From: Rattus norvegicus
Lineage: Eukaryota > Chordata > Mammalia > Rodentia > Muridae
Direction: 5' to 3'
Assembly (NCBI RefSeq): GCF_036323735.1
Contig: NC_086034.1
Location: 45,294,439 to 45,358,438, forward strand
DNA: 64,000 nt
In this document: piece after piece, positions 1 to 10,540 of the stretch
Layout of the letters: each line of letters starts with the position of its first letter
Position numbering within the stretch: position 1 is the stretch's first letter
Position numbers and translations under genes: made by a program
The notes under the pieces: model-generated
Database searches by the model: none
What the model was told of the DNA's origin: nothing
Seen by the model: the letters and a program-made list of their open reading frames with translations, nothing else

Positions 1-65
1 AAATAAATGACAGTACAATAAGATTCTGTGTTTGCCATGTACTGCTGGGCACAGGGTCTACCCTT

Positions 66-306
66 AAGAATAGTTTGATTCCCAGTGAACATGATTGTTC
101 GGGGGCGGGCAGTGATGGGGGAAGGATGGGGAGGGGAACACCCATAAAGAAGGGGAGGGGGAGGCGTCAGGGGGATCTTGGCCCGGAAACCGGGAAAGGG
201 AATAACAATTGAAATGTAAATAAGAAATACTCAAGTTAATAAAGAAAAAAAGAAAAAAAATGATCTCCAAGAAAAAAAAAGTTAAAAAAAAAAGGATAGT
301 TTGGTT
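66..306 (+). mobile_element. 5'-truncated LINE-1 3' end with target-site duplication
   Basis: Only the last ~200 bp of a rat-type L1 3' UTR is present: the G-rich polypurine tract (about 97-170), the segment gaaatgtaaataagaaatac, and an interrupted A-rich tail (about 240-293). The same 3' UTR end occurs in reverse at 5938-6110 and 26630-26800, which identifies it. Flanks at 66-80 (aagaatagtttgatt) and 292-306 (aaggatagtttggtt) match at 13 of 15 positions and are read as the TSD. The left flank reads CTT/AAGA at the junction, close to the L1 endonuclease preference TT/AAAA. Severe 5' truncation is the usual fate of L1 insertions; there is no coding capacity. Confidence 0.85.
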
Positions 307-359
307 TGGAAATGTCACTCTCGGAGAAAACCAATATTTCATTTGAAAATGGTAATCAG

Positions 360-2945
360 TTGGAGACAGCTTCTGGTTTAGGGATGGCAGCCTGTGTCTA
401 TTTCTACTTTCAACTCTAGAATCTCAAATGTTTTAGACACCTTGGGGTCTTGCATTGCTGTCTCAGTATCTTTCAGTTCGTATGCACCAGCCTTGTTGTG
501 ATTAGAAGGCCATGATTTATTTTTGTCTTTCATGCCCTCTGGATCTTATACACTTTATGCCTCCTCTTCCACAGAGTTCTCAGATTCTTGAGGCTGAGAT
601 GTAGACATCCCCCTTTAGGACTGAATGTTTCAAGGCCTCCCACTCTCTGTATATTGTTTATGGGTCTCTGTATTTGTTCTCAACTGATGTAGGAGAAATC
701 TCTGATGATGCTCGAGTAAGACTTTGATCTATGAGTATAGAAAAATATCCTTAGAATTAATTTTATTGCTATGTTCCTTCTGCAAAGCAGTAGTATCTGG
801 TTACTCCCTAGATAGCTGAAAGTTGCCTGTGGGTTTTACCTCATGGAATGGTCCTTAGCTCCAATTGGATATCAGTTGGCTGCTCTCAGTAGCTTTGTAT
901 CACCACTTCTTGTAGGCAGGTCACCATTGTAGATGCAAGATTTTGTAGCTAGGTTGTGGTTGAGGTTCATGTATCTTCTTTGGAGGAAAACACAGTACTT
1001 TTCAGTACCAAGAATACTGTCCAGTAGGAGTGATTGCTCTAGGTATGTACCAGCTTGACTTCTCTGTGATCAGTGAATGATATATATGTGTTGTCCTCAG
1101 GTTTACCGCCTCACCATCAGATTATGGAAAACTACCAATAACCTTGGCAGTGGCCCACATTGTTTATGAGTTTCCATGGGACCTATTTGACCAACAACTC
1201 AATTAGATATAAGCATTACCAGTACTAGAATGTTCATTTGGTAATGAACTGTATCAAGGTGAGGTTCTGTCTTCCTTGTGATTTTTAGATATTTAGATTG
1301 CCTTCAGATATGTAGATATTATTGGATATTGTACTAAATTGATTCATATATCCCCTCAAATTGTCTTTAGTTTTACTTGTCTTCCATCCTTTCCTTCCTC
1401 CTTCCTCTGTTCGTTCTTCCTCTCTGTTTATCTCCTATTCTCCTGCCATATCCACACAGGCATATCTATTTTATTTTCTCAGCCTAGAGATATCCATCCC
1501 TTCCCTCCCCAGCAACTTCCTCTCTACCTAACCTTTGTGATTATATGGATTGTAGGTTGCTTACTAATGACTTAACAGCTAATATCTATATGAGTGAATA
1601 TACTGTATTTGTCTTATAGGGTCTGAGTCACTTCACTCAGAATTATTTTTTCTAGTACCATCCATTTATCTAGCTATCCATTTCATGATTTGATTTTTTA
1701 AAATGTCTGAGTAATATTCCTAGTAAGTGTACCACATTTTCTTTATCCATTCATTATCTTAGGGACATAGATCTCCCCCCTCAGTTACTGGCTGTTAGGA
1801 CAAAGCAACAGTGAATGTGTTTGAGCAAGTGTCTCTATTGTAGGATGAAGCATTCTTCAGGTTTATTTCCAAGAGTAGTGCACTGACTGGTTTTGTGTGC
1901 CTACTTGACACAAGCTGGTGTTATTACAGAGAAAGGAATCTCCGTTAAGGAAATGCCTCTATGAAACTCAGCTGAAAGGTATATTCTCAATTAGTGATCA
2001 AGGGGAGAGGTCCTAGCCCATTGTGGGTGATGCTATCACTGGACTGGCGGTCCTGGGTTCTATAAGAAAACAAGCTGAGCGAGGCAGTGCAAGCAAGCCA
2101 ATAAGCTTCTGCAGCCACTCCTGCCTCCAAGTTCCTACCCTGTGTGATTTTCTGTCCTGACATCTTTTGGTGAGGATCAGCAATGTGGAAGTGTAAGCTT
2201 AATAAACCCTTGCCTTCCCAACTTGTTTCTTGGTCATGATGTTTTGTGCAGGAATAGAAACCCTGACTAAGACAAGTGCTATCGTTGGACTTTGAGGTAG
2301 ATTGATTTCCATCTGTCTGCGGAAAGCCACATTGATTTTCATAGTAGCTGAACAGGTTTGAATTTACCACCAGCCCTTGTTTTACTGATCCTGACGATTC
2401 TGATTGATATAAAATAAAATCTTGAAGTACTTTTGATTTATATTTCCCTGATGGCTAACGATATTAAGCATTATTAAGTGATTCTCAGCTATTTGAATTT
2501 CTCCTCTACTTACATTTGTACTCCATTTTTAAATTGGTCTATTTGCTTCATTGATAACCAACTTTTCTTTAGTTCTTTATATATATTCCATACAGATTAG
2601 CTACATATCAGATGTGTACTTGGTAAAAGTCTTGAATTCTGTAGCCTACCACTTTGTCTGAATGATGGTATCCTTTGTCAGAAGCTTTTCAGTTATTGAA
2701 GTTTCACTTACTAGTGGTTCTTAGTGCGTGTATTATTGATGTTCTGTTTAGAAAGTATTTTCCTAGGACAGTAAGATCTAGTCCACTCCCTGCTTTATCT
2801 TCTATCAGATTCAGAGTATCTGGCCTTATGTTGAAGTCTTAGTTCCATTTATTTGGAAATTCATTTAGTGCATTATGATAGGTGTGGACCTATTTGTATT
2901 TTTCTACATGCAGCCATCCAATCTGACAGCAATGTTTTTTGAGTA
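360..2945 (-). mobile_element. Old LINE-1 (Lx-like), 3' UTR plus end of ORF2, interrupted by an LTR
   Basis: On the minus strand, 2945 back to about 1600 follows the L1 ORF2 C-terminal region. Recognisable stretches, read on the plus strand, include cactcagaattattttttc, the tgagtaatattcc motif and the wording around 2430-2560, which parallels 7150-7330 of the full-length L1 here. About 360-1590 resembles older rodent L1 3' UTRs: 660-760 shares phrases with 25730-25810, such as (a)atctctgatga and the statement-like run ctatgagtatag. All frames are full of stops. The element is split by the LTR at 1879-2274. The left boundary is soft because the 3' tail is eroded. Confidence 0.7.
1879..2274 (+). 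mobile_element. Solo MaLR-type (MT-like) LTR inside the old L1
   Basis: The ~396-bp unit begins TGCACTGACTGG, close to the usual TGTGCTGGCTGG opening, and ends CTGACTAAGACA. It carries a TATA-like ctataaga (about 2060), the run gtgtaagcttaataaaccc with a polyadenylation signal (about 2193), and ggtcatgatgttt before the end, all features of rodent ERVL-MaLR LTRs. L1 sequence resumes on both sides, so the LTR inserted into the L1. A short repeat, agtg, sits on both sides (1877-1880 and 2275-2278), compatible with but weaker than a full 5-bp duplication. No internal MaLR region is present, so it is a solo LTR. Confidence 0.75.
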
Positions 2946-3510
2946 TGTTGCCCCTGACCACTATGGTGCTTTTAGGTATACCTAGTCATACTGTGTTTGT
3001 CTGGACTAGTGATTTGAAAGTTAACAGGTGAATTAATGGTGGGTAGAGATAAGTAAGAAACAATTCAAAGAGAAAATTTAGACAAGAAAAACATGGACAA
3101 GAGAAAGCCCATGAAAATAGAGAAGTTTGAGGTACTTTAGGAAAGGTTATATGGTTTAATATCTGTCATCTAGGTATACACAGGGTATAATCAGATCCTG
3201 ATTACAGAAAGAGCAAGAACGCTGCCCATAGTATAGTTTCTTGTTGAAAATCAATTCTGCATGAACATAATACACTAAAATAAAATCTCTTAATAGGTAT
3301 GAGATGAAAGGAGTATGCATCAGTTCTTAAGCAATAGTGGTGATCCGAATTTAACACCTGACCAATGAAATTTACTAGACTGAGGAAAAGGTACAGAAGC
3401 CAGACTAGCCTTCTTTCATCATCTTTGATTCTCTCTGCTTACAGAAAGGAAAATGGGGAGTTCAGACCATCTTCTGTGTATGGAAAGAAGACATTCATTA
3501 TCATAAGGAG

Positions 3511-3572
3511 ATTATATATATAATGTGTATATATATATATATATATAAACGTGTATATGTATATACACGTTT
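3511..3572. repeat. TA microsatellite ending in a perfect inverted repeat
   Basis: An alternating TA/TG tract (3511-3546) runs into a perfect palindrome. Arms aaacgtgtatat (3547-3558) and atatacacgttt (3561-3572) are separated by only two bases (gt). Confidence 0.9.
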
Positions 3573-4014
3573 GTCATCAATTACACAACTTAGCAATTGA
3601 TTATAGTGCCTGCTTCTTACTGTGTTGATAAAACCATGGGTATTTGGTTACAGGTACATAATGTGTAACCCATTCCATGTATTTAATTTGATGATTTTTG
3701 AAAAGTCCAGAAGTCACAAACCTTTTAATAGACTTTAAATAGCTTTTCTAATAGACTTCATATTGTTTCATTTAACATTATCAATTCCATGACTGCTATA
3801 AATTAATCATTGCTTTATGCCCAGAACTTTCCAAGTTGCAACCATGATGGATAGTTTATAATCCCATTAAATAGTGGCCCTTACTCTGATAGGATGAAAA
3901 ATTATAAAACTTTTATTATATTAAGGATGATAAAGAAAAAACATAATACTTATAAAATAATTTATAATGAGTGGCTTGATAGAATTTATGATAGAAAGCT
4001 TGTATTAATAATGG

Positions 4015-4038
4015 ATGTGTCTGTCTGTCTGTCTGTTT
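4015..4038. repeat. Short TGTC tetranucleotide tract
   Basis: About five copies of tgtc in a row; a minor microsatellite. Confidence 0.8.
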
Positions 4039-5702
4039 ATCTTTATGGGAACTACAACTTTTCTGAACAGTAGGTCAAAACCCAAAATACTCTGTGACTT
4101 TATAGCACAAAGTGAAAACCATCTATTGTATTCAAACCATGTGTTCAGGCCTAAAAGTAACGTTAACTGGATTTTCTGAATCCAGCCTAGGAACTTTGAT
4201 ATCCTTCTCTGCCATGAGAAGACTTAGAAGCCTCCGTCTGGCATTAGCTACCTACGGAGGATCACACTGTCTTTTATCTGCTTGGCCTGCCCCTTATCCC
4301 GTTTTGTTCCAGTTAACTCCTGTTAACTTCTACCAAAAGGACAGAAGTTAGATATTCTTTCATTTTATTTCTTGCAGTAATGTGGCTCTATCAGTGCCCC
4401 AGTATTTCAGGAATAAATAGATATTATGAACCAAGAAAAGAATAAGAATAGAATTGTGAAGTTGACCCAGCTATTATAGAATATTGTTCACTATTCACTT
4501 GGAAGAACACCTGCTTCAATATCGCATGATATTAGAGTCCTGGCTTTGGAAGCCTCAGACATCCCGAAATATTATTCAGGTAATATGAAAAAGATGCATA
4601 CTAAAAGCCTTTAAAGCTTCAGCCTGTAGATTTTCATCTCTTTCTGTTGTAAAACTAAAATAATAGCCATTCTGTTATCTGTGAAGAGAGTGTAAACATT
4701 AATTGATGGCTGCTCTTCCTGAATTACCTTTAGCCTTCTGGGGACTACTGATGCATAATCAGTTTAGCAATAGAGTTATAAAAGTATTGTCACAGATAGG
4801 CAGTGAGACTTTAATCCATGCTTTTATGATATCCAACTTGGATTTCTATAATTGTCTGTCTATAGGTCTCTCTCCTGTATCCTACTGTAAAACAGAAAAG
4901 CTAGCGCATACAAAGATGTATTCATTCCCTGAGGTTTTAAGCATGCAGAATCAAGTCAACATATTTCTACTTGAAGATTCTTCCTATGGCTGCCAGTTAG
5001 GTGCTGCATTGATTGCAAAGGTCCTAGTGATGTGTTTTTGAAACACTGCGTGAATCCAAATGAGTTTTAGGTTCCCTATTGTCCAAGCCCAATTTTATTC
5101 GACTGGAAAAATGTTGGGTTTTCATTTGTTCAGAACTACTGTTATAAATCACCATGCCTTATAGCTTTTTCAAGTAGGGTAGAATATACTTTATTCCAGA
5201 TAGATTCAAAATACCATATCTCTCACTGAATTTAGGTCAAGTATAAAGTGGCTTATTTAATTGCTTCCTGTCAAAATTACAATATTCTTTCTATGTGTTT
5301 TGTGTAGATTTTCCAGGATTTAGAAAAGAAAGCCGTAGCATTCTTATATTGGAGAGCACCATTTAACATGGGCATTGTTGATAATACTAATGCACATGAA
5401 TATCCTGCTTTGCAGTTTTCCCAGTAACGCAGACTCCCATAGAGTTCTTGTTCGTGTTAGAAAGAAGCAAGCATTCTGTATTCCTCTAATAATTTTACCT
5501 CTATTAGGTTATTTTGTATCAATGTTTTAAGATAATTTTCTTTTACTAAAAATTCCTATTCACTAAAAAGTCACCCCATCTCTGCTAATCTTCCTTAAAA
5601 ATAAATAATCGAAAGATTATTTAAAGATAAAATTTATCTTTGTCTCTAGACCTTGAAATAGTAGTGAGGGATTTGATTTTTGAATGTAGTATAACTTACT
5701 AT

Positions 5703-5921
5703 TTTTGCAATATATGGAATTTGTGCATATAAGTGGGTGTTTATGTGAATATGTGTTTTGTAGATGTGTATAGATACCTGTTGAGTTTAGGAGAGATCAT
5801 TGAATATCCTCAGCCTGGAGTTACAGATGGTTGTGAGCTGTTGACATAGGCACTGGGTTCTGAGCTTAGGTCTTCTGCAAAAGCAAGGACCACTGAAAAT
5901 ATCAGGGCGATCTCTCCAGTT
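5703..5921 (-). mobile_element. B3-like (B2 superfamily) SINE, old
   Basis: Read on the plus strand this is an inverted B2/B3-type SINE: ctggagttacagatggttgt (about 5814), the ggcactgggttctgagc segment, tcttctgcaaaagcaagga, and atctctccag at the right end, which is the complement of the SINE 5' end. The left part carries the TG-rich 3' body. The full-length L1 is inserted immediately beside its 5' end, so the SINE is the older element. Confidence 0.7.
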
Positions 5922-5937
5922 CCTAATGTAATTTCTT
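5922..5937. repeat. Target-site duplication of the full-length L1, 3' side
   Basis: cctaatgtaatttctt, identical to 12470-12485. Read in the L1 sense direction the pre-insertion site is GATT/AAGAAATT, a good fit to the L1 endonuclease TT/AAAA preference. Confidence 0.95.
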
Positions 5938-6654
5938 TTTTTTTTATTAACTTGAGTATTTCTTATATACATTTCGAGTGTTATTCCCTTTCCCGGTTTC
6001 CGGGCAAACATCCCCCTCCCCCCTCCCCTTCCTTATGGGGGTTCCCCTCCCAACCCTCCCCCCATTGCCGCCCTCCCCCCATAGACTAGTTCACTGGGGG
6101 TTCAGTCTTAGCAGGACCCAGGGCTTCCCCTTCCACTGGTGCTCTTACTAGGATATTCATTGCTACCTATGGGGTCAGAGTCCAGGGTCAGTCCATGTAT
6201 AGTCTTTAGGTAGTGGCTTAGTCCCTGGAAGCTCTGGTTGCTTGGCATGGTTGTACTTTTGGGGTCTCGAGCCCCTTCAAGCTCTTCCAGTTCTTTCTCT
6301 GATTCCTTCAACAGGGGACCTATTCTCAGTTCAGTGGTTTGCTGCTGGCATTCGCCTCTCTATTTGCTGTATTCTGGCTGTGTCTCTCAGGAGCGATCTA
6401 CATCCGGCTCCTGTCGGTCTGCACTTCTTTGCTTCATCCATCTTGTCTAATTGGGTGGCTGTATATGTATGGGCCACATGTGGGGCAGGCTCTGAATGGG
6501 TGTTCCTTCATTCTCTGTTTTAATCTTTGCCTCTCCCTTCCCTGCCAAGGGTATTCTTTTTCCTCATTTAAAGAAGGAGTGAAGCATTCACATTTTGATC
6601 ATCCGTCTTGAGTTTCGTTTGTTCTAGGGATCTAGGGTAATTCAAGCCTTTGGG
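5938..6654 (-). other. L1 3' UTR, G-rich polypurine tract and poly(A) end
   Basis: Sense-strand 3' UTR of the full-length L1. Runs of C on the plus strand at about 6010-6080 mean runs of G on the L1 RNA strand, a hallmark of L1 3' UTRs with potential to form G-quadruplexes. The A tail corresponds to the T run at 5937-5945 and is preceded in sense by AATAAA. Short open frames on both strands here (for example 6238-6611 +) are shadows of this untranslated region. Confidence 0.9.
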
Positions 6655-9600
6655 CTAATAGCCACTTATCAATGAGTGCATACCATGTATGTCTTTCTGT
6701 GATTGGGTTAGCTCACTCAGGATGATATTTTCCAGTTCCAACCATTTGCCTACGAATTTCATAAACTCGTTGTTTTTGATAGCTGAGTAATATTCCATTG
6801 TGTAGATGTACCACATTTTCTGTATCCATTCCTCTGTTGAAGGGCATCTGGGTTCTTTCCAGCTTCTTGCTATTATAAATAAGGCTGTGATGAACATAGT
6901 GGAGCACGTGTCTCTTTTATATGTTGAGGCATCTTTTGGGTATATGCCCAAGAGAGGTATAGCTGGATCCTCAGGCAGTTCAATGTCCAATTTTCTGAGG
7001 AACCTTCAGACTGATTTCCAGAATGGTTTTACCAGTCTGCAATCCCACCAACAATGGAGGAGTGTTCCTCTTTCTCCACATCCTTGCCAGCATCTGCGGT
7101 CACCTGAGTTTTTGATCTTAGCCATTCTCACTGGTGTGAGGTGAAATCTCAGGATTGTTTTGATTTGCATTTCCCTTATGACTAAAGATGTTGAACATTT
7201 CTTTAGGTGTTTCTCAGCCATTCGGCATTCCTCAGCTGTGAATTCTTTGTTTAGCTCTGAACCCCATTTTTTAATAGGGTTATTTGTTTCCCTGCGGTCT
7301 AACTTCTTGAGTTCTTTGTATATTTTGGATATAAGGCCTCTATCTGTTGTAGGATTGGTAAAGATCTTTTCCCAATCTGTTGGTTGCCGTTTTGTCCTAA
7401 CCACAGTGTCCTTTGCCTTACAGAAGCTTTGCAGTTTTATGAGATCCCATTTGTCGATTCTTGATCTTAGAGCATAAGCCATTGGTGTTTTGTTCAGGAA
7501 ATTTTTTCCAGTGCCTCTGTGTTCCAGATGCTTCCCTAGTTTTTCTTCTATTAGTTTGAGTGTGTCTGGTTTGATGTGGAGGTCCTTGATCCACTTGGAC
7601 TTAAGCTTTGTACAGGGTGATAAGCATGGTTCGACCTGCATTCTTCTACATGTTGCCCTCCAGTTGAACCAGCACCATTTGCTGAAAATGCTATCTTTTT
7701 TCCATTGGATGGTTTTGTCTCCTTTGTCAAAAATCAAGTGACCATAGGTGTGTGGGTTCATTTCTGGGTCTTCAATTCTATTCCATTGGTCTATCTGTCT
7801 GTCTCTGTACCAATACCATGCAGTTTTTATCACTATTGCTCTGTAATACTGCTTGAGTTCAGGGATAGTGATTCCCCCTGAAGTCCTTTTATTGTTGAGG
7901 ATAGCTTTAGCTATCCTGAGTTTTTTGTTATTCCAGATGAATTTGCAAATTGTTCTGTCTAACTCTTTGAAGAATTGGATTGGTATTTTGATGGGGATTG
8001 CATTGAATCTGTAGATTGCTTTTGGTAAAATGGCCATTTTTACTATATTAATCCTGCCAATCCATGAGCATGGGAGATCTTTCCATCTTCTGAGGTCTTC
8101 TTCAATTTCTTTCCTCAGTGTCTTGAAGTTCTTATTGTACAGATCTTTTACTTGCTTGGTTAAAGTCACACCGAGGCACTTTATATTATTTGGGTCTATT
8201 ATGAAGGGTGTCGTTTCCCTAATTTCTTTCTCGGCTTGTTTCTCTTTTGTATAGAGGAAGGCAACTGATTTATTTGAGTTAATTTTATACCCAGCCACTT
8301 TGCTGAAGTTGTTTATCAGCTTTAGTAGTTCTCTGGTGGAACTTTTGGGATCACTTAAATATACTATCATGTCATCTGCAAATAGTGAAATTTGACCTCT
8401 TCTTTTCCGATCTGTATCCCCTTGATCTCCTTTTGTTGTCTGATTGCTCTGGCTAGAACTTCAAGAACTATATTGAATAAGTAGGGAGAGAGTGGGCAGC
8501 CTTGTCTAGTCCCTGATTTTAGTGGGATTGCTTCAAGTTTCTCTCCATTTAGTTTAATGTTAGCAACTGGTTTGCTGTATATGGCTTTTACTATGTTTAG
8601 GTATGGGCCTTGAATTCCTATTCTTTCCAGGACTTTTATCATGAAGGGGTGTTGAATTTTGTCAAATGCTTTCTCAGCATCTAATGAAATGATCATGTGG
8701 TTCTGTTCTTTCAGTTTGTTTATATAATGGATCACGTTGATGGTTTTCCGTATATTAAACCATCCCTGCATGCCTGGGATGAAGCCTACTTGATCATGGT
8801 GGATGATTGTTTTGATGTGCTCTTGAATTCGGTTTGCCAGAATTTTATTGAGTATTTTTGCGTCGATATTCATAAGGGAAATTGGTCTGAAGTTCTCTTT
8901 CTTTGTTGTGTCTTTGTGTGGTTTAGGTATAAGAGTAATTGTGGCTTCGTAGAAGGAATTCGGTAGTGCTCCATCTGTTTCAATTTTGTGGAATAGTTTG
9001 GATAATATTGGTATGAGGTCTTCTATGAAGGTTTGATAGAATTCTGCACTAAACCCGTCTGGACTTGGGCTCTTTTTGGTTGGGAGACCTTTAATGACTG
9101 CTTCTATTTCCTTAGGAGTTATGGGGTTGTTTAACTGGTTTATCTGTTCCTGATTTAACTTCGATACCTGGTATCTGTCTAGGAAATTGTCCATTTTCTG
9201 AAGATTTTCAAATTTTGTTGAATATAGGTTTTTATAGTAAGATCTGATGATTTTTTGAATTTCCTCTGAATCTGTAGTTATGTCTCCCTTTTCATTTCTG
9301 ATTTTGTTAATTTGGACACACTATCTGTGTCCTCTCGTTAGTCTGGCTAAGGGTTTATCTATCTTGTTGATTTTCTCAAAGAACCAACTTTTGGTTCTGT
9401 TGATTCTTTCTATGTTCCTTTTTGTTTCTACTTGGTTGATTTCAGCTCTGAGTTTGATTATTTCCTGCCTTCTACTCCTCCTGGGTGTATTTGCTTCTTT
9501 TTGTTCTAGAGCTTTTAGGTGTGCTGTCAAGCTGCTGACATATGCTCTTTCCTGTTTCTTTCTGCAGGCACTCAGCGCTATGAGTTTTCCTCTTAGCACA

Positions 9601-10481
9601 GCTTTCATTGTGTCCCGTAAGTTTGGGTATGTTGTATCTTCATTTTCATTAAATTCTAAAAAGTTTTTAATTTCTTTCTTTATTTCTTCCTTGACCAGGT
9701 TATCATTGAGTAGAGCATTGTTCAATTTCCACGTATATGTGGGCATTCTTCCCTTATTGTTATTGAAGACCAGTTTTAGGCCGTGGTGGTCCGATAGCAT
9801 GCATGGGATTATTTCTATCTTTCTGTACCTGTTGAGGCCCGTTTTTTGACCAATTATATGGTCAATTTTGGAGAAAGTACCATGAGGAGCTGAGAAGAAG
9901 GTATATCCTTTTGCTTTAGGATAGAATGTACTATAAATATCCGTTAAGTCCATTTGGCTCATGACTTCTCTTAGTCTGTCGACATCACTGTTTAATTTCT
10001 GTTTCCATGATCTGTCCATTGATGAGAGTGGGGTGTTGAAATCTCCCACTATTATTGTGTGAGGTGCAATGTGTGTTTTGAGCTTTAGTAAGGTTTCTTT
10101 TACGTATGTAGGTGCCCTTGTATTTGGGGCATAGATATTTAGGATTGAGAGTTCATCTTGGTGGATTTTTCCTTTGATGAATATGAAGTGTCCTTCCTTA
10201 TCTTTTTTGATGACTTTTAGTTGGAAATTGATTTTATTTGATATTAGAATGGCTACTCCAGCTTGCTTCTTCTGACCATTTGCTTAGAAAGTTGTTTTTC
10301 AGCCTTTCACTCTGAGGTAGTGTCTGTCTTTGTCTCTGATGTGTGTTTCCTGTAGGCAGCAGAATGCAGGGTCCTCGTTGCGTATCCAGTTTGTTAATCT
10401 ATGTCTTTTTATTGGGGAGTTGAGGCCATTGATATTGAGAGATATTAAGGAATAGTGATTATTGCTTCCCTTTATATTCAT
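6655..10481 (-). pseudogene. L1 ORF2 (endonuclease / reverse transcriptase), inactivated
   Basis: ORF2p would nick the target DNA and reverse-transcribe L1 RNA by target-primed reverse transcription. Order from the start ATG (10481): an apurinic-type endonuclease domain with NIN, LQETH, GDFN and SDHHG motifs (about 10481-9760); a reverse transcriptase with QGCPLSP (about 8485-8510) and the catalytic FADD (8371-8382); and a C-terminal Cys/His knuckle C-x3-C-x7-H-x4-C (about 7040-7100). The end ISGY-stop at 6655 is normal. Lesions: TGA at 10299-10301 (Trp codon), TAA at 10284-10286 (Gln codon), TAG at 9321-9323 (probably Glu), loss of one base in the T run near 8390-8393 just before FADD, and TGA at 7006-7008 (Trp). 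The 3827-bp span equals 1276 codons minus one base, so the deletion is the only net length change. All recognisable catalytic motifs survive in their local frames. Confidence 0.95.
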
Positions 10482-10540
10482 ATTTGGATGTGAAGTTATG
10501 TTTGTGTGCTTTCATTCTCTTTGTTTTGTTGCCAAGACGA

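Larger units (their letters stand above)
2946..5702. other. AT-rich unique sequence, no gene seen
   Basis: No family-level similarity is recognisable apart from a TA repeat and palindrome (3511-3572) and a short TGTC tract (4015-4038). Open frames of 79 and 112 codons on the plus strand (4112-4351, 4703-5041) have no recognisable domain, no upstream promoter and no splice context, and I treat them as chance. Confidence 0.6.

Noticed and set aside
7160..9849. Several 74-189 codon plus-strand frames (for example 9280-9849)
   Set aside because: They are antisense to L1 ORF2 and carry the Leu/Ser/Phe-rich composition expected from reading an A-rich coding strand backwards.
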